From Eshraghiella sp964441705 (lineage in GTDB: Bacteria > Bacillota > Clostridia > Lachnospirales > Lachnospiraceae): a DNA stretch of 31,706 nucleotides. The number at the start of each line of letters is the position of its first letter. The first letter of the stretch is position 1. Location: the NCBI GenBank assembly GCA_964441705.1, contig CAYTWF010000037.1:1-31706 (forward strand), in the 5' to 3' direction. Positions 7,024 through 15,271 of this stretch are shown piece by piece. Below the pieces are notes generated by a model that saw only the letters and a list, made by a program, of their open reading frames with translations, ran no database searches and was not told where the DNA came from. The translations under genes were made by a program, and so were the position numbers.

Positions 7024-8307
7024 TTATCTGTAATAATCAAATTCAAGGTCTCCAAGATAGACTGTATCGCCCTCTTCGATTCCAAGCTCTTCAAGCTTAT
7101 CAATAATGCCCTGTTCCTTCATAAACTTCTGGAAGAAGGAAAAGCCTTTTTCATCATCAAGGTTGGTATATCCAAGCATTCTGTCAACTCTTGGTCCTTC
7201 AATAACAAATGCATGCTCATCAGCCTTGTATACCTCAATTGGTTCAGACTGGTCAAACATCTGCTCAGGAAAATATTCCTTCTCATAAACAATTGGCTCA
7301 GGGTCCAGTGTATCAAGTATATTGCGAACCGCATATAAAAGCTCTTTAAGGCCCTTTCTTGTTGCTGCGGAAATAGGGAATACCTTAATGCCCTTTGGCT
7401 CAAATTCATCCCTGATTCGCTGTACAGGGTCTTCATCCTCACTGAAAATAAGGTCTGTTTTGTTGGCCGCAATAACCTGTGGCTTATTAAGAAGCTCCGG
7501 GTTATATGCCTTAAGCTCTGAATTAATCATATTAATATCTTCAACAGGGTCTCTTCCCTCTGAGGACGCTGCATCAACCATATGAATTATTACCTTGCAG
7601 CGTTCAATATGCTTAAGAAATTCATGTCCAAGACCTATTCCCTCTGAGGCACCCTCAATTAGTCCTGGTATATCAGCAATTACAAAGCCATCGGCACCAT
7701 CAAGGTCTACAACTCCAAGATTAGGATTAAGCGTTGTAAAATGATAATTGGCAATCTTTGGCTTGGCATTACTTACCATTGAAAGGAATGTGGACTTTCC
7801 CACATTAGGAAAACCTACAAGACCTACATCAGCAATTACCTTAAGCTCAAGGATTACAGTAAGTTCTTTGGCCTGCTGTCCTGGCTGGGCGTACTTTGGA
7901 ACCTGCATTGTAGCAGTGGCATAATTCTTATTGCCCTTTCCTCCGCGTCCGCCTCTAAGGACGACCTCATGGTCACGTCCGTTAGACATATCTGCAATAA
8001 CCTTGCCGGAAACAGCATCCTTAATTACAGTTCCCTCAGGAACCTTAATAATCAGGTCTTCACCATCCTTACCGTGACAAAGCTTTTTGCCACCCTCTTC
8101 ACCGCTTTGAGCAACATATTTTCTAATATGTCTGAACTCATTAAGTGTATTGGTACCCTTATCTACTTCAAATATTATATCACCGCCGCGACCGCCGTCA
8201 CCACCATCCGGTCCGCCTGCTGCTACGAAAAGCTCACGCCTGAAGCTTACGTGACCATCTCCGCCTTTTCCTGATTTTATAAATATCTTCGCACTGTCTG
8301 CAAACAT
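7024..8307 (-). CDS. obgE: GTPase ObgE/CgtA
   Basis: Obg is an essential GTPase in 50S maturation and stringent response. The 427-aa protein has the Gly-rich Obg fold (residues 1-158, GKGGDGHVSFRRE, GPDGGDGGRGGD), a G domain (GFPNVGKST P-loop near 165, DIPGLIEGA G3, NKTD G4, SAA G5) and a C-terminal OCT domain (FEIEGPRVDRMLGYTNLD region) that is typical of Firmicutes. The start at 8307 has AAAGGAG 8 bases upstream. It lies downstream of the rpmA terminator and a second stem that could tie its expression to read-through, with a possible TATAAT at 8366-8371. Confidence 0.97.
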   Translation of the reverse strand: MFADSAKIFIKSGKGGDGHVSFRRELFVAAGGPDGGDGGRGGDIIFEVDKGTNTLNEFRHIRKYVAQSGEEGGKKLCHGKDGEDLIIKVPEGTVIKDAVSGKVIADMSNGRDHEVVLRGGRGGKGNKNYATATMQVPKYAQPGQQAKELTVILELKVIADVGLVGFPNVGKSTFLSMVSNAKPKIANYHFTTLNPNLGVVDLDGADGFVIADIPGLIEGASEGIGLGHEFLKHIERCKVIIHMVDAASSEGRDPVEDINMINSELKAYNPELLNKPQVIAANKTDLIFSEDEDPVQRIRDEFEPKGIKVFPISAATRKGLKELLYAVRNILDTLDPEPIVYEKEYFPEQMFDQSEPIEVYKADEHAFVIEGPRVDRMLGYTNLDDEKGFSFFQKFMKEQGIIDKLEELGIEEGDTVYLGDLEFDYYR

Positions 8308-8333
8308 ACAAATCTCCTTTCAAAAATAACGCC

Positions 8334-8387
8334 TTTGGAACTTTTCTTCTGTAGTAGACAATTCTATTATAGAAGAAAAGCTCCAAA
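8334..8387 (-). promoter_or_regulatory. Alternative stem overlapping the rpmA terminator, candidate obgE attenuator
   Basis: On the transcript, RNA from 8387-8371 (TTTGGAGCTTTTCTTCT) can pair with RNA from 8350-8334 (AGAAGAAAAGTTCCAAA): 17 pairs with one G-U and a 20-nt loop. The 5' arm is the 3' arm and U tract of the rpmA terminator, so the two folds exclude each other. A TATAAT at 8366-8371 lies in the loop and could be an obgE -10, but its -35 (CTTAGA at 17 bases) is poor. Confidence 0.5.
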
Positions 8388-8403
8388 TCTAAGATTTGGA
8401 GCT
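8369..8403 (-). terminator. Terminator after rpmA
   Basis: AGCTCCAAATC (8379-8389) and GATTTGGAGCT (8393-8403) form an 11-bp perfect stem with a 3-nt loop, followed on the minus strand by TTTTCTTCT. It stands 40 bases beyond the rpmA stop and separates rplU-prp-rpmA from the obgE operon. Confidence 0.85.
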
Positions 8404-8442
8404 AATTATAGCTATCTGTCAAATAATTAACAGACTTAATCT

Positions 8443-8733
8443 TTACTGTTCTGCTACTTTAGGATATACAGAAACCTGTTTCTTGTCTCTGCCCTTTCTC
8501 TCGAATCTTACAACGCCGTCAACAGTAGCAAATAATGTATCATCACCGCCACGTCCAACATTAACGCCTGGAAGAATCTTAGTTCCACGCTGTCTGTAAA
8601 GAATATTACCAGCTAATACGAACTGGCCGTCAGCTCTCTTTGCACCTAATCTCTTAGATTCAGAATCTCTGCCGTTCTTTGTAGAACCAACACCTTTTTT
8701 ATGAGCGAAAAACTGAAGGTTAAGTTTTAACAT
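8443..8733 (-). CDS. rpmA: 50S ribosomal protein L27 with cleavable N-terminal extension
   Basis: L27 reaches the peptidyl-transferase centre of the ribosome. This 96-aa protein begins MLKLNLQFFAHKKG: the LNLQFFA extension of Firmicutes L27 that must be cut off between Ala and His by Prp, whose gene is directly upstream. After that the usual AHKKGVGSTKNGRDS and L-G-x-K core follow, ending VDGVVRFERKGRDKKQVSV. AAGGAGG precedes ATG 8733. It is the last gene of rplU-prp-rpmA. Confidence 0.98.
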   Translation of the reverse strand: MLKLNLQFFAHKKGVGSTKNGRDSESKRLGAKRADGQFVLAGNILYRQRGTKILPGVNVGRGGDDTLFATVDGVVRFERKGRDKKQVSVYPKVAEQ

Positions 8734-8767
8734 GAGTTACACCTCCTTGACTGTTGTCATTCTGTAA

Positions 8768-9094
8768 TCATAAATTACGAATGCTGATAGTAATATTTCC
8801 GGGATACTCTTTGGCTATTCCTTCAAGACCAAGCTTCAATGATTGAAAAAGAAGCTGTGATTCATGACTGACATTGCCATCAATCTCGAAATTAATTGTT
8901 GCTCTTTTGTCTCTAACCTTTTCATCCCATTTATCAGCTGTAAGCTGTTCAATGGAATTAATTGTGTTAATGACTAATGCTGATACTGATGCACATACCA
9001 CATCAGAACCATAGCTGCCGAATCCGGCATGTCCTTTTGACTGCAGACCACAGATTACTCCGTCATGTCTTACATAAAAAGTTATATTCGTCAT
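8768..9094 (-). CDS. prp: Ribosomal-processing cysteine protease Prp
   Basis: Prp (YsxB) removes the N-terminal extension of L27. The 108-aa protein has the catalytic His22 in SKGHAGFG and Cys34 in SDVVCASVSAL, the hallmark dyad of the family. It lies between rplU and rpmA, its substrate, as in other Firmicutes. The ribosome site is weak (AGAGAG), so it may depend on coupling to rplU, whose stop lies 18 bases upstream. Confidence 0.95.
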   Translation of the reverse strand: MTNITFYVRHDGVICGLQSKGHAGFGSYGSDVVCASVSALVINTINSIEQLTADKWDEKVRDKRATINFEIDGNVSHESQLLFQSLKLGLEGIAKEYPGNITISIRNL

Positions 9095-9112
9095 ACGATA
9101 CTTACTCTCTGA

Positions 9113-9421
9113 TTAAGCGTTGATCTTGTCAATCTTAACCTTAGTGAATAACTGTCTATGACCGTTCTTCTTGTGATATCCAGTCTTTCTCTTGTACTTG
9201 TAAACAATGACCTTCTTGTCCTTGCCTTCACATACAACTGAAGCTGAAACTGTAGCGCCTGCTACTGTTGGATTACCAACAACTGTTTCCTTATCACTTA
9301 CGAGAAGAACTTTGTCAAATGTTACAGTCTCTCCGGCTGCAACTCCAAGTTTCTCAACTTTGATAACGTCGCCTTCAGATACTCTGTACTGCTTACCACC
9401 TGTTGCAATAATTGCGTACAT
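9113..9421 (-). CDS. rplU: 50S ribosomal protein L21
   Basis: L21 binds 23S rRNA. The 102-aa protein reads MYAIIATGGKQYRVSEGDVIKVEKL and ends YKRKTGYHKKNGHRQLFTKVKID, both diagnostic. ATG 9421 is chosen because AGGAGG lies 7 bases upstream; a seven-codon upstream extension of the open frame overlaps that site. It is the first gene of rplU-prp-rpmA, with its own promoter and leader. Confidence 0.98.
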   Translation of the reverse strand: MYAIIATGGKQYRVSEGDVIKVEKLGVAAGETVTFDKVLLVSDKETVVGNPTVAGATVSASVVCEGKDKKVIVYKYKRKTGYHKKNGHRQLFTKVKIDKINA

Positions 9422-9505
9422 ACTGGCACCTCCTATTATCAATACTCGCCAGCTTTGGTGTCTTATAAATAAGAGCTTATAACCTCGCTGTGCGGCACAC
9501 TAGAA
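9422..9505 (-). ncRNA. Candidate L21 leader, autoregulatory 5' UTR of rplU
   Basis: The roughly 80-nt leader contains GTGCCGCACAG, ACACCAAAGCTGGCGAG and AGGAGGTGCCAGT in the order I recall for the Firmicutes L21 leader. CTGGC (9448-9452) can pair with GCCAG (9423-9427), flanking and enclosing the ribosome site, so L21 binding here could limit its own synthesis. The pairing is seen; the family identity is from memory and needs a covariance search. Confidence 0.55.
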
Positions 9506-9506
9506 T

Positions 9507-9535
9507 ATTCTATAATACTATTCTTGGTTTGTCAA
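9507..9535 (-). promoter_or_regulatory. Sigma-A-type promoter of rplU-prp-rpmA
   Basis: TTGACA (9530-9535) is a perfect -35, followed by a 17-base spacer and TAGAAT (9507-9512). It starts 11 bases beyond the stop of the upstream mcp gene, and no hairpin terminator separates the two, so some signalling-operon transcripts may read into rplU. Confidence 0.85.
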
Positions 9536-9545
9536 CGATTTATTT

Positions 9546-10901
9546 TTAATACTTTCCAAAATTTCCATCAAGAGAAATTATTTTCTCATTTTTCGCTGAA
9601 TCACTTCCACCCTTATAGCTGTATAAGCTGCTGTCATTAGCGGGTATATTCTGGTATACCGGATTAGTATAGCTGTTTTCCTTAAGCTTATACCCGGAAA
9701 TAAGGTTTCTAAGATTCTGTGCCTGATTAGAAAGCTCTTCACTGGCAGATGCACACTGTTCACTTGTTGCTGAGTTGGTCTGAACAACCTGTGATACCTG
9801 GTTAATCGCAAGATTAATCTGACTGACTGCTGTAGCCTGTTCACTTGATGCATTTGCAATTTCATCAATGCCTGATACAATCTCTCCAAGTGCCTGAGTA
9901 AGCTCTGATAATGAATCAGCAAGACCCTTAACCATTTTAGCACCATCTTCAGTTTTTTCAATAGACATTTGAATCATATCAGCAGTTTCAGCTGCAGCTG
10001 CTGCACTCTTTTCAGCAAGTGCCTTTACCTCTTCAGCAACAACTGCAAAGCCTTTTCCGTGTACACCGGCTCTTGCTGCCTCTACTGTGGCATTAAGTGC
10101 AAGAATATTGGTCTGAAAGGCAATATCATCAATTGTCTTAATAATCTTAGAAATGCTGTGAGAGGCTTTATTAATATCCTCCATTGCAACAACTACCTTC
10201 TTCATCTGACTGCTTCCGTTATCTGCATTATCCTGCATATTGTGGGCAATCTTATCTACATTTGTAGCAGCTGATGCATTATTATTGGTTTTATTAGCAA
10301 TTTCAATCATAGAAGCATTAATCTCTTCAATTGCGCTTGCCTGTTCTGTAGAACCCTGTGCAAGAGCCTGGCTGGCACTGGCTACCTGACCTGCACCTGC
10401 TGAAAGCTGAACACTTGATTCTCTGATTCCAAGAAGGACATTATTGTTATCTCTGACCAGGTCTGCAAGAGCATTGCCAAGCATATCCTTGTCTGAACTG
10501 ACTTTAATATCAATTGCAAGATTTCCCTTTGCAACATCCTCAGCATGAATTGCATGCATTTTAGTTGAATCAATTGTCTTTCTGAAGGCCTTAATAACCT
10601 CATCAAATTCAATACTTAAGGCTTCTGGTACATCAATATCAGCATTGCCATCTGCAAGTTCTTTGGCAATATAATCAAGGTCAGCAACAGGCTTTCTTAT
10701 AGCATTGCATATTCTTCTGGCAGCTACAGCACCTATTATAATAGAAAAAACAGCCTCTATAATTATAATTATCAAAGCAACTGATTTATTAGTAAATACA
10801 TCATTGACTGCAAGAATTCCAACAACTGCAAGCATAGCTGTCAGTGTACCCATCAGGTAAAATGCCTTTCTTATTTCTGACAAAATACGAACCTTTTTCA
10901 T
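9546..10901 (-). CDS. Methyl-accepting chemotaxis protein without external sensor domain (mcp A)
   Basis: This 451-aa chemoreceptor has two transmembrane helices near residues 13-33 and 40-61 with only about six residues between them, so it has no extracellular ligand-binding domain. A HAMP-like segment follows (RKPVADLDYIAKELADGNADIDV), then a long methylation and signalling coiled coil with the conserved tip IDDIAFQTNILALNATVEAARAG and GKGFAVVAEEVKALAEKS, where CheA and CheW bind. It probably senses a membrane, energy or cytoplasmic cue or acts through mixed receptor arrays. It is the last gene of the operon; ATG 10901 overlaps the end of the other mcp by four bases (ATGA). Its DNA is very like its neighbour, indicating a tandem duplication. 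Confidence 0.95.
   Translation of the reverse strand: MKKVRILSEIRKAFYLMGTLTAMLAVVGILAVNDVFTNKSVALIIIIIEAVFSIIIGAVAARRICNAIRKPVADLDYIAKELADGNADIDVPEALSIEFDEVIKAFRKTIDSTKMHAIHAEDVAKGNLAIDIKVSSDKDMLGNALADLVRDNNNVLLGIRESSVQLSAGAGQVASASQALAQGSTEQASAIEEINASMIEIANKTNNNASAATNVDKIAHNMQDNADNGSSQMKKVVVAMEDINKASHSISKIIKTIDDIAFQTNILALNATVEAARAGVHGKGFAVVAEEVKALAEKSAAAAAETADMIQMSIEKTEDGAKMVKGLADSLSELTQALGEIVSGIDEIANASSEQATAVSQINLAINQVSQVVQTNSATSEQCASASEELSNQAQNLRNLISGYKLKENSYTNPVYQNIPANDSSLYSYKGGSDSAKNEKIISLDGNFGKY
10003..10058. repeat. 56-bp identical segment shared by the tandem mcp genes
   Basis: Positions 10003-10058 and 11250-11305 are identical for 56 bases, in the part encoding the signalling tip of both receptors; other nearby blocks (around 9732-9803 against 10974-11045) differ at only a few bases. 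Synonymous sites would have diverged without recent duplication or gene conversion. Confidence 0.75.
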
Positions 10902-12160
10902 AATGTTATACCCCTTCTATCGTTATTTTTTAATTTATATCCGGCTATAAGCTCTCTTAAATTACGAGCCTGGTTGGATAGCTCTTCACTGGCAGATGCA
11001 CACTGCTCACTTGTTGCTGAATTAGTCTGAACAACCTGTGATACCTGAGACATCGCAATATTAATCTGGGCAACTGCTGTTGCCTGTCCATTGGAGGCTT
11101 CTGCAATCTGGTCAATTATTGTAACTACCTTTTCAAGTCCATCAACAGCTGTTTCAAGAGATTCAGCTGTTGTGGCAGCAATGTTATTGCCATCCTCAAC
11201 TTTCTCAATGGAATTCTGAATAAGGTCTGCTGTATCAGCAGCTGCTGCAGCACTCTTTTCAGCAAGTGCCTTTACCTCTTCAGCAACAACTGCAAAGCCT
11301 TTTCCATGCACACCGGCTCTGGCTGCCTCAACAGTAGCATTCAGTGCAAGAATATTAGTCTGGAATGCAATATCATCGATAACCTTAATAACCTTGGAAA
11401 TCTTATGGGAGGATGCGCTTATGTCATTCATAGATGTCATAAGCTGCTGCATTCTTTCATTACTAAGGACAATTTCTTCCTTAACCTCATGAGAAAGCTT
11501 GTCAGCATCAGTTGCCTGTGTTGCATTATCATTAGTCTTTCTGGCAATGTCATTCATTGATGCTGTTATCTCTTCAATTGCACTTGCCTGCTCTGTAGAG
11601 CCCTGCGCAAGCGCCTGGCTGGCACTGGCTACCTGACCTGCTCCTGCAAGAAGCTGTCCGCCTGATTCACGAATGCTTAAAAGCATCTGATTATTTGAAT
11701 CAACAAGGAGCTTAAATGCCTGTCCAAGCTCATCCTTTTCTGATTTTGGAAGAACATCAATATCTAGATTTTTTGATGCAATCATCTTGGCAAGCTCTGC
11801 CTGCTTTTGAATGTAGCTAATCATTACCTTGAATTCTTCAGCCAGTGTTCCAATTTCATCATTTTTAAAATCCTTTAATTCAATCTCTGTATTTCCTTCG
11901 GATATTTCCTTGGCAGCATTTTGAATTTTAGCAAGTGGTGCAGTAAGTCTTTTTGATATTATTGAGTAAGTAGCAATAACAGCAGAAAGACTAAGCAGAA
12001 CCAATGCTACAGTAACTAATATCCCCATAGTCCTGCCGGTGGAATCTGCTTTTAAAACACCAGTAAGCTGAAGAATGGACAGAACTGCAAGAATAAACAT
12101 TTCTACAGATACACAGCCATATCCAATTTTAACATAGCCAATTAAATTTTCTCTTTTCAT
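10898..12160 (-). CDS. Methyl-accepting chemotaxis protein without external sensor domain (mcp B)
   Basis: This 420-aa chemoreceptor is a paralogue of its downstream neighbour. Two transmembrane helices lie near residues 10-35 and 44-66, separated by about eight residues, so no external sensor is present. A clear HAMP follows (SKRLTAPLAKIQNAAKEISEGNTEIEL), then the coiled coil with the signalling tip IDDIAFQTNILALNATVEAARAG and the same SATSEQCASASEELSNQA block as in mcp A. ATGA overlaps link it to cheW upstream (12157-12160) and mcp A downstream (10898-10901), so these are translated together with the CheA partner. Confidence 0.95.
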   Translation of the reverse strand: MKRENLIGYVKIGYGCVSVEMFILAVLSILQLTGVLKADSTGRTMGILVTVALVLLSLSAVIATYSIISKRLTAPLAKIQNAAKEISEGNTEIELKDFKNDEIGTLAEEFKVMISYIQKQAELAKMIASKNLDIDVLPKSEKDELGQAFKLLVDSNNQMLLSIRESGGQLLAGAGQVASASQALAQGSTEQASAIEEITASMNDIARKTNDNATQATDADKLSHEVKEEIVLSNERMQQLMTSMNDISASSHKISKVIKVIDDIAFQTNILALNATVEAARAGVHGKGFAVVAEEVKALAEKSAAAAADTADLIQNSIEKVEDGNNIAATTAESLETAVDGLEKVVTIIDQIAEASNGQATAVAQINIAMSQVSQVVQTNSATSEQCASASEELSNQARNLRELIAGYKLKNNDRRGITL

Positions 12161-12678
12161 TCTGTGACCTCCTTTTCGCCTTCCTCTGCGATTTCCTCAA
12201 GTACTGCCAGCTCTTCATCTCGAATGAGCTTCTGAGGGTCAAGCAAAAGCTTAACTGAACCTTCTGTCTTTCCAAGTCCATATACAAAATGATTCTTGGT
12301 ATTACCTACAGAAAGTGTTGGAGGTGGCTCAATCTGGTCATCATTAATCTGTGCAACGCCTTCGATAGTTTCAACAATAAGTCCTACAACAGTATTTTTT
12401 ACATTAATGATTATTATACAGGTTCTGTCTGTATAAGGAATTGCTTCCTGATTAAAACGCACTCTTACATCTATTACCGGAATTATTTTTCCTCTTAGAT
12501 TGATAAGACCTTTAATGTAGCCTTCAACCTCAGGAATAGCCGTTATTGGCTGAATCCCAATTATTTCTCTTACGTACTGAAGTTCAATTCCGAAGCTTTC
12601 ATTTCCGGATTTGAAGGTCATGTATTTTCCTTTTTCAGTATCCTCTTCAAGCATTTCTTCATCTAATTCTTCTGCCAT
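12157..12678 (-). CDS. cheW: Chemotaxis coupling protein CheW
   Basis: CheW bridges receptors and CheA. The 173-aa protein has an acidic N-terminal tail of about 17 residues (EELDEEMLEEDTEKG), then the CheW fold (YMTFKSGNESFGIEL, VREIIGIQPITAIPEV, GLINLRGKIIPVIDVR with the conserved NLRG, and GLIVETIEGVAQI). The C-terminal tail is also acidic. AGGAGG precedes ATG 12678, 15 bases after cheA ends. It is followed by the two mcp genes. Confidence 0.96.
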   Translation of the reverse strand: MAEELDEEMLEEDTEKGKYMTFKSGNESFGIELQYVREIIGIQPITAIPEVEGYIKGLINLRGKIIPVIDVRVRFNQEAIPYTDRTCIIIINVKNTVVGLIVETIEGVAQINDDQIEPPPTLSVGNTKNHFVYGLGKTEGSVKLLLDPQKLIRDEELAVLEEIAEEGEKEVTE

Positions 12679-12693
12679 GATAACCTCCTGTTA

Positions 12694-14826
12694 TTATTTG
12701 GTAATTAATCCGCCTGCATCCAGAATCAATGCAATGCTTCCATCGCCAAGCTGTGTACAGCCGGATATTCCCTTAACCTTCTTAATATACGAAGGAATTG
12801 GTTTAACAACAATTTCCTGACCACCAATGAGATGGTCAACGAATAGACAAACCTGTTTTTTCTCATGTTCAACAAGTATCATTATGCCTTTGTCCACGTC
12901 ATTAACTGCATCTGTTATTCCATAGCGCTCACTAAGTCTGACTACAGAGAAGCATTTTCCTCGAACCATTACATATTCTTCTCCGCCCGGCTCGTGGACC
13001 ATGTCACATTCCCTGACATTTAAAAACTCCTTAATAGCACCGGTTTCCAGAGCAAAGGTTGTTGTTCCAACCTTCATTACGATTCCATCCATAATAGCAA
13101 GAGTAAGTGGAATTTTAAGAGTCATTGTAGAGCCAAGGCCTTCCTTACTCTCAATCTCAAGCTGACCGCCTATTTCCTGAATATTTTTAACTACTACATC
13201 CATTCCAATGCCTCGGCCTGAAAGCTCTGTAACCTGTTCCTTGGTGGAAAATCCCGGATATGTAATAAACTGATATATTTCTTTTTCCGTATAGTCAGAT
13301 ATTGTTTTGCCCGGCTCAATAAGCCCATTTTCCTTGGCTTTTTTAAAGAGCTTGGCAGGATTCATACCCTTTCCATCGTCCTTAACAATAATGAATACCT
13401 TGCCGCCTTCATTTCTTGCTTCCAGAGTTATATTACCCTGCTCTGGCTTTCCTGCGGCTTTTCTCTCCTCAGGCATCTCAACTCCGTGGTCAACAGAGTT
13501 TCTGATTAAATGCATAAGCGGATTAGATATATGCTCAATAATATTTTTATCCACCTCAGTATCTTCGCCTATAAGTGTAAGCTCAATATCCTTGCCAAGT
13601 TTTCTTGATGTATCGTATACAATTCGATTCATTTTGGTAAATGTATTAGTCAATGGCATCATACGCATTGACATTATTACATCCTGCAGCTCTGAGGTTA
13701 CCTTTCCAAGCTGTGCAGCCGCTTTCTGAAAATTACTGAGATTAAGTCCCGGAACCTTAAGGTCAGGATTTTGCATAACAACTGATTCTGCAATAACTAT
13801 TTCACCTATTAAATCCATTAAGGAATCCATTTTTTCAACATTAACACTTATAAAGGTCTGCTGCGCTGCCTTCTGATGCTTGGCCAGCTGCTTTGGCTTA
13901 CCTGGCTCCTTGGATTTAATAACGTAATCACCTGGCTTTGGTTCATCATTTGCCGCTTCCTTTGCAGCTTTTGCTTCAATTGATTCTACGCTGGAATCCA
14001 GGTCAATAACCTTGCCACCGGTAACAAGCACTGGTGTATCAAAGCCCTTTAGATATTCATCAGAGGTACATTGGGTAATATCTATGTGGTCCACACCTGA
14101 GCTGTCAATTATTTTTCTAATTGATTCCTCATCACTTTGAGACTGGAGCAGCATATGAAAACCATTTTCCAGTATGTCTGCTGCCACTGCATCATCTGTA
14201 ATTATATCCTCTGGTTTAAAAAGCAGGTCTTCTGCAACCTCTTTTAAGGAATATACCGCTGTATAGGCTCTTATATTGGCCATTTCCGTATCAGGGCGGT
14301 AATATACAGATATTTTATAAAATTTACTGCTCTCCGTTGCCATTGGAGCAATGTAGAACTGGCTTGGAGCTACATATGTATTTTCCGGTGGCAATTCCTC
14401 ACCACTTTCCTTTACATTATTCTTAATCTTATCAAGAAACTTGTCCAGCTGTCCAATTAACTCGTCCGGATTGCCATCAGGGGTGCCGCCATCCCTGATT
14501 TTGTCAAATTCAGAGGAAATAAAATCACATACCTTAAAAATATAATCTACAAGCTTTTTTTGAGGAACATTATCCGGATGCGATTCTCTTAGATAATAAA
14601 ATACATCTTCAAGCTTATGAGAAAGCTTTGTTATGTTATCGTACATCATAATACCGGATGAGCCCTTAATAGTATGCATTACCCTGAAAAATTCGTTGAT
14701 AGTTGCTTCATCGAAGCTGGAATCATCTTTTTTCTCAAGGGTTGTCGCTTCCAGCTGTTCAAGAAGCTGTCCATTTTCGTACAGATACATGTCCAGCATT
14801 CCATCTGTACTGAATTCTTCTCCCAT
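12694..14826 (-). CDS. cheA: Chemotaxis histidine kinase CheA
   Basis: CheA autophosphorylates under receptor control and phosphorylates CheY and CheB. The 710-aa protein has the P1 HPt domain (His51 in VMHTIKGSSGIM), a P2-like region at about 160-265, dimerisation helices (QTFISVNVEKMDSLMDLIGEIVI), the kinase domain with HLIRNSVDHGVEMPEER (N box), DDGKGM (G1) and GRGIGMDVV (G2), and a C-terminal CheW-like P5 domain ending ALILDAGGLITK. All catalytic boxes are present, so it should be active. The start at 14826 has AAAGGAGAG upstream. Confidence 0.97.
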   Translation of the reverse strand: MGEEFSTDGMLDMYLYENGQLLEQLEATTLEKKDDSSFDEATINEFFRVMHTIKGSSGIMMYDNITKLSHKLEDVFYYLRESHPDNVPQKKLVDYIFKVCDFISSEFDKIRDGGTPDGNPDELIGQLDKFLDKIKNNVKESGEELPPENTYVAPSQFYIAPMATESSKFYKISVYYRPDTEMANIRAYTAVYSLKEVAEDLLFKPEDIITDDAVAADILENGFHMLLQSQSDEESIRKIIDSSGVDHIDITQCTSDEYLKGFDTPVLVTGGKVIDLDSSVESIEAKAAKEAANDEPKPGDYVIKSKEPGKPKQLAKHQKAAQQTFISVNVEKMDSLMDLIGEIVIAESVVMQNPDLKVPGLNLSNFQKAAAQLGKVTSELQDVIMSMRMMPLTNTFTKMNRIVYDTSRKLGKDIELTLIGEDTEVDKNIIEHISNPLMHLIRNSVDHGVEMPEERKAAGKPEQGNITLEARNEGGKVFIIVKDDGKGMNPAKLFKKAKENGLIEPGKTISDYTEKEIYQFITYPGFSTKEQVTELSGRGIGMDVVVKNIQEIGGQLEIESKEGLGSTMTLKIPLTLAIMDGIVMKVGTTTFALETGAIKEFLNVRECDMVHEPGGEEYVMVRGKCFSVVRLSERYGITDAVNDVDKGIMILVEHEKKQVCLFVDHLIGGQEIVVKPIPSYIKKVKGISGCTQLGDGSIALILDAGGLITK

Positions 14827-14858
14827 CAGTTATTCTCTCCTTTCACATTTAAGCAGGG

Positions 14859-15254
14859 CTACTCCACCAGCTTCATTTTTTTCATTACTTCATACAGCTT
14901 ATCAACATCTACCGGCTTTGCACAGTATACTGTACATCCCAGTTCAAATGCCTTTTTAACATTTTTCTCTTCATTAAGTGCCGTCATCATTATAACCTTG
15001 GCTTTTTCGTCTTCCGTAAGCTTTTTCTGGGTTTCAATGTCACGTATGGTTTTAAGGACCTGATAACCATCCATTACAGGCATCATAACATCCAGGCATA
15101 TGAGGTCATATGGTGTTCCATCCTCCATTGCCATCATAAAGGCATCCACTGCCTCCATTCCATCAACTGTAACATCGCATTCACCATAATTGGAAAGATA
15201 ATTCATTATGAATTTACGGCTGGCAAAATCATCTTCAACAATAAGTACTTTCAT
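14859..15254 (-). CDS. cheY: CheY-like single-domain response regulator
   Basis: The 131-aa receiver domain has the acidic pair E7-D8-D9, phosphoacceptor Asp55 (LICLDVMMP), Thr91 (MMTAL) and Lys113 (CAKPVD), all the residues needed for phosphotransfer. No output domain is fused, so it should act by protein contact, presumably at the flagellar switch as CheY. Its place between cheB and cheA supports that. The EDEKAKVIMMTALNEEKNVKKAFELGC stretch is closer to the longer stand-alone receivers of Clostridia than to E. coli CheY, so a role in adaptation or another output remains possible. Confidence 0.88.
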   Translation of the reverse strand: MKVLIVEDDFASRKFIMNYLSNYGECDVTVDGMEAVDAFMMAMEDGTPYDLICLDVMMPVMDGYQVLKTIRDIETQKKLTEDEKAKVIMMTALNEEKNVKKAFELGCTVYCAKPVDVDKLYEVMKKMKLVE

Positions 15255-15271
15255 TTTTCTGCTCCTTTTTT

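Noticed and set aside
7969..8274. Plus-strand open frames within obgE, the fol genes and the che genes
   Set aside because: They overlap well-supported genes on the other strand, lack ribosome sites and have no recognisable domains.
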